Positions 38,533-41,320 of a stretch of 41,320 nt of DNA are shown here, piece after piece. Location: contig CALXHN010000011.1 of assembly GCA_944388105.1 (NCBI GenBank), positions 1 through 41,320 on the forward strand, given 5' to 3'. The DNA is from an uncultured Gemmiger sp. (GTDB lineage Bacteria > Bacillota > Clostridia > Oscillospirales > Ruminococcaceae). The notes below the pieces were generated by a model, which made no database searches, was not told the DNA's origin, and worked only from the letters and a program-made list of their open reading frames with translations. The first letter of the stretch is position 1. Each line of letters begins with the position of its first letter. Made by a program: the position numbers and the translations under genes.

Positions 38533-40248
38533 ATGTACAATTCCGCAGACGTAACATGGACGCTGGTAGCGGCGTTTATGGTGTTCTTCATGCAGGCGGG
38601 CTTTGCTTTGTGTGAAGCGGGCCTGACCCGTGCCAAGAACACGGGCAACATCCTCATGAAGAACATGATGGACTTTTGTATCGGCACACCTTGCTACTGG
38701 CTGGTCGGTTTCGGCGTGATGTTCGCCGGTTCCGGCGCACTGATCGGTGGGTTTGACCCGTTCATCCGCGGCAGCTACGATTTCGGTACCCTGCCTGTCT
38801 GGGTGTACGTGGTGTTCCAGACCGTCTTCTGCGCCACCGCTGCCACCATCGTTTCCGGCTCCATGGCCGAGCGCACCAAGTTCAGCGCCTACTGCCTGTA
38901 CTCCGCCGCCATCAGCCTGATCGTCTATCCCATCTCCGGCCACTGGATCTGGGGCGGCGGCTGGCTGGCCCAGCTGGGCTTCCATGATTTCGCCGGTTCC
39001 ACGGCCGTCCACTTCGTCGGCGGCGTCACCGCCATGCTGGGCGCCTGGATGCTGGGTCCCCGTATCGGCAAGTACGACAAGGACGGCAAGCCCCGCGCCA
39101 TCCCCGGCCACAACATGACCGCCATGGCTCTCGGCGTCTTTATCCTGTGGTTCTGCTGGTTCGGCTTCAACGGCGGCTCCACCGTCTCCATGACCGGTGA
39201 CGACACCATGATCTCCGCCGGCCTGATCTGCTTCAACACCAACCTGGCGGCTGCCCTGGCTACCTGCGCCGCCCTGATCACCACCTGGGTGCGCTACGGC
39301 AAGCCCGATGTGTCCCTGACCTTCAACGGCGCGCTGGCCGGCCTGGTTGCCATCACCGCCGGCTGCGACGAGGTCGATCCCTACGGCGCTGCCATCATCG
39401 GCATCGTTGCCGGTGTGCTGGTCGTCTTCTCTGTTGAATTCTTCGACAAGATCGCCCGCATCGATGACCCCGTGGGTGCTGTCTCGGTGCACTGCGTCAA
39501 CGGTGCCTGGGGCACCCTGGCCGTGGGCCTCTTCGCCACCGACGGCGGCCTGTTCTACGGCGGCGGTTTCGCCCGTCTGGGCATCCAGGCTCTGGGTGTT
39601 GTCAGCGTGGCAGCCTGGGTCCTGGTCAGCATGTTCATCATCTTCAGCCTGATCAAGAAGTTCGTGGGCTTGCGCGTCTCCGAGAAGGAAGAGATCGACG
39701 GCCTGGATGTCCATGAACACGGTCTGGCCAGCGCCTACGCCGGCTTCGCCATCGCCGACGCCAGCTACGCCGACCTGTCCGTGAACGAAAACACCGACCT
39801 GGGCCAGAGCGACCTGGCCAAGGCCAGCCCCGCCCAGGTGGCCGCTGCGGTCCGCGTCCAGAAGGAAGAACCGCTGCCTCCCGAGCTGGATTCCGGCATG
39901 CACAAGGTCTCCATGATCGTCCAGCTGGCCAAGTTCGACGATCTGAAGCGCGCCCTGAACGCCGTGGGCATCACCGGCATGACCGTGACCCAGGTCATGG
40001 GCTGCGGCCTGCAGAAGGGCAGCGGCAAGAAGTACCGTGGTGCTGAGATCGACTCCACCCTGATTCCCAAGGTCAAGGTGGAAGTGGTCGTCAGCAAGAT
40101 CCCCGTCGACAAGATCATCGACGCGGCTACCAAGGCACTGTACACCGGCCATATCGGCGATGGCAAGATCTTTGTCTACAACGTGGCCAAGGTCGTCAAG
40201 GTCCGTACCGGTGAGGTGGACTACGACGCCCTGCAGGATGTGGAGTAA
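38533..40248 (+). CDS. Ammonium transporter fused to a C-terminal PII signalling domain (Amt-GlnK fusion)
   Basis: The 571-residue protein has an Amt/Rh channel (1-about 405; pore His160 in AVHFVGG and His320 in VSVHCVNG; DVHEHG before the tail). A linker of about 50 residues follows, then a PII domain (455-571). The PII part has KFDDLKRALNAVGITGMTVTQV, KYRGAE (500-505) and TGHIGDGKIFVYNVAKVVKVRTGE. The residue after AGAE-type YRGAE is Ile506 in place of the Tyr51 that is uridylylated in E. coli GlnB, so covalent control by GlnD is unlikely. PII normally closes Amt when nitrogen is plentiful; here this would occur within one chain. ATG 38533 is chosen over 38527 because the GAGGGGAG ribosome site ends only two bases before the latter. 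Confidence 0.95.
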   Translation: MYNSADVTWTLVAAFMVFFMQAGFALCEAGLTRAKNTGNILMKNMMDFCIGTPCYWLVGFGVMFAGSGALIGGFDPFIRGSYDFGTLPVWVYVVFQTVFCATAATIVSGSMAERTKFSAYCLYSAAISLIVYPISGHWIWGGGWLAQLGFHDFAGSTAVHFVGGVTAMLGAWMLGPRIGKYDKDGKPRAIPGHNMTAMALGVFILWFCWFGFNGGSTVSMTGDDTMISAGLICFNTNLAAALATCAALITTWVRYGKPDVSLTFNGALAGLVAITAGCDEVDPYGAAIIGIVAGVLVVFSVEFFDKIARIDDPVGAVSVHCVNGAWGTLAVGLFATDGGLFYGGGFARLGIQALGVVSVAAWVLVSMFIIFSLIKKFVGLRVSEKEEIDGLDVHEHGLASAYAGFAIADASYADLSVNENTDLGQSDLAKASPAQVAAAVRVQKEEPLPPELDSGMHKVSMIVQLAKFDDLKRALNAVGITGMTVTQVMGCGLQKGSGKKYRGAEIDSTLIPKVKVEVVVSKIPVDKIIDAATKALYTGHIGDGKIFVYNVAKVVKVRTGEVDYDALQDVE

Positions 40249-40292
40249 GCACACATCCCGGCCGGGTTGCGCCATCCCATAACAGCCATCCC

Positions 40293-40332
40293 AAAAGCGG
40301 GACCCCGTTTGTGCGGCGGGGCCCCGCTTTTT
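40293..40332. terminator. Bidirectional terminator between Amt-PII and CorA-like genes
   Basis: AAAAGCGGGACCCCG and CGGGGCCCCGCTTTTT pair over 14 bases with one mismatch around a nine-base loop. Confidence 0.85.
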
Positions 40333-40333
40333 G

Positions 40334-41218
40334 TCATAACATCCCCCGGTGGCGGAAAAACAAAAGGCCCCCCACCACCAGCACCGCACACACCGCCCCC
40401 ACCGTGGGATAGCCCCAGGGCACGCTGGGGGCCAGCATGCCGTCAAAGTTCATGCCGTACCAGCCCACGATCAGGCTCAGGGGCAGAAACAGGGTGGTGA
40501 CCACCGTGAGCATGGTGACCACCTGGTTCTGCTGCAGCTCGATGCGGGACTGGTAGACCTGCCACAGCTGCAGGATGTACTCCCGCAAGGTCTCGGCCTC
40601 GTCCCGCAGGCGGGCGGCCCGGGTGGTGGCCCGCTGCCAGGCCGCCCGCTCCGCCCGGTTCAGCAGCCGGGGGGCGTCGGCCTGGAGCTCGTCCCCCAGC
40701 AGCACCAGCTGGGCATAGGCCCCGTGCAGGGCGGCCAGGGTCCGGCGCTCCGCCATGACGGTGGACTCGAACCCCCGGATGTGTCCGGCGGCCAGGGCTT
40801 CCTCCAGGGAATTGAGCCGCTTTTCCAGCGTCTGCAAAACCAGGGCGTCGGCGCCCATGTGCTGTTCCAGCAAAGCCAGCAGCACCCCGGCGGGGGTGGC
40901 GGGGGCCGCCGCCGGCAAGGACGGGGAGAGGGGCGGGGCGCTGTCCGGACCGGGAATGAGGTAGAGGGCGGTGTCGTTCAGGCAGAAGCAGAACCGCAGC
41001 GGCGCACCCCCGGTGGGCAGACGGATGGTGCCCTGTACACAGTCCCGGTAGGCGGCGGCCCGACAGTAGCGGATGTTTTCCAGGGCGGCGGCCAGGGCCC
41101 GCCGGTGGGAGATGCCGGGGCAGCGGGACAGCTCGGCGGCGCTGAGCACAAACACGCTGCCCCGGTCCCCCGCTGCCGTGTGCAGATGTCCGGCGGGGTC
41201 CAGGCGGTAGCGGCGCAT
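40334..41218 (-). CDS. CorA-like divalent cation transporter
   Basis: The 294-residue protein has a soluble N-terminal domain, a long charged helix (about 130-230, the CorA stalk), and two C-terminal membrane helices. The signature YGMNFDGM sits at the end of the first helix (TMLTVVTTLFLPLSLIVGWYGMN). CorA proteins form pentameric Mg2+/Co2+ channels. The N-terminal domain is diverged and shorter than in E. coli CorA; Ni2+ or Zn2+ transport (ZntB-like) is an alternative. AGGAGG lies seven bases before ATG 41218. The 100 bases upstream hold no obvious gene or consensus promoter. Confidence 0.88.
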   Translation of the reverse strand: MRRYRLDPAGHLHTAAGDRGSVFVLSAAELSRCPGISHRRALAAALENIRYCRAAAYRDCVQGTIRLPTGGAPLRFCFCLNDTALYLIPGPDSAPPLSPSLPAAAPATPAGVLLALLEQHMGADALVLQTLEKRLNSLEEALAAGHIRGFESTVMAERRTLAALHGAYAQLVLLGDELQADAPRLLNRAERAAWQRATTRAARLRDEAETLREYILQLWQVYQSRIELQQNQVVTMLTVVTTLFLPLSLIVGWYGMNFDGMLAPSVPWGYPTVGAVCAVLVVGGLLFFRHRGML

Positions 41219-41320
41219 GGTGCATCCTCCTTTTTTGGATTTCGGCCAGAGTATGGCCCGCCCTTCCCCGCCTTAATCGCCGGACCCCGCATACCGGCGG
41301 CCAAACCGCATATACTGGCA

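Overview
The window is 41 kb of a GC-rich, low-intergenic chromosome that looks like a Gram-positive gut anaerobe of the Oscillospiraceae (Faecalibacterium / Gemmiger / Subdoligranulum type). This placement is an inference. It rests on strong AGGAGG ribosome sites, Clostridia-type gene families (ECF transporter S component, DegV, HD-GYP, COG2509 flavoprotein, DUF362 ferredoxin, MnmM), very high GC at third codon positions, and extended -10 promoters (TGn-TATAAT). No rRNA, tRNA, CRISPR array, insertion sequence or phage gene was seen. It reads as ordinary chromosome with about 35 genes in short operons separated by strong, often bidirectional, hairpin terminators.

Layout. 1-2.9 kb: end of an efflux-type ABC operon (secreted CARDB-like protein plus MacB-type ATPase) and a TrmN6-like tRNA methyltransferase, reading left. 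2.9-5.8 kb: YgjP-like metallopeptidase, polysaccharide flippase and aroD, reading right. 5.8-6.25 kb: a non-coding stretch packed with perfect hairpins. 6.2-9.4 kb: L,D-transpeptidase, aminotransferase and HAD phosphatase. 9.5-10.4 kb: undecaprenyl-diphosphatase. 10.45-11.7 kb: an unknown secreted, membrane-anchored protein with no canonical start codon near its ribosome site. 11.9-13.8 kb: DUF362 ferredoxin-like protein plus nitroreductase. 13.8-15.2 kb: divergent LysR/cupin pair. 15.3-17.0 kb: ECF S component and ROK glucokinase. 17.1-22.8 kb: a tightly coupled four-gene operon (DegV, membrane methyltransferase-like protein, GH3-type acyl-adenylating enzyme, GAF-GGDEF-HD-GYP signalling protein). 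23.1-23.7 kb: small membrane protein. 23.8-28.3 kb: a three-gene overlapping operon (radical SAM/SPASM enzyme, membrane protein with a Cys-Ala repeat tail, double-AAA CbbX-like ATPase). 28.5-31.2 kb: prfC and a GNAT-MnmM fusion. 31.4-32.9 kb: HtrA protease. 33.0-37.1 kb: kinase-like protein, MATE exporter, HdeD-like protein and COG2509 flavoprotein. 37.3-38.3 kb: Gfo/Idh/MocA oxidoreductase. 38.5-40.2 kb: Amt-PII fusion behind a leader terminator. 40.3-41.2 kb: CorA-like transporter.

The most novel-looking unit is the radical SAM / Cys-tail / AAA operon. A SPASM-type maturase is translationally coupled to a one-pass membrane protein whose predicted cytoplasmic tail carries eight cysteines in 23 residues (CACAC...CACACAC...C), and that gene overlaps a CbbX-like AAA ATPase with a dead first AAA module. 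I infer a peptide-modification or metal/thioether tail-maturation system. Second in interest are the DegV-GH3-HD-GYP operon, the Amt-PII fusion with a leader terminator and a T-loop lacking the uridylylated tyrosine, and the GNAT-MnmM fusion.
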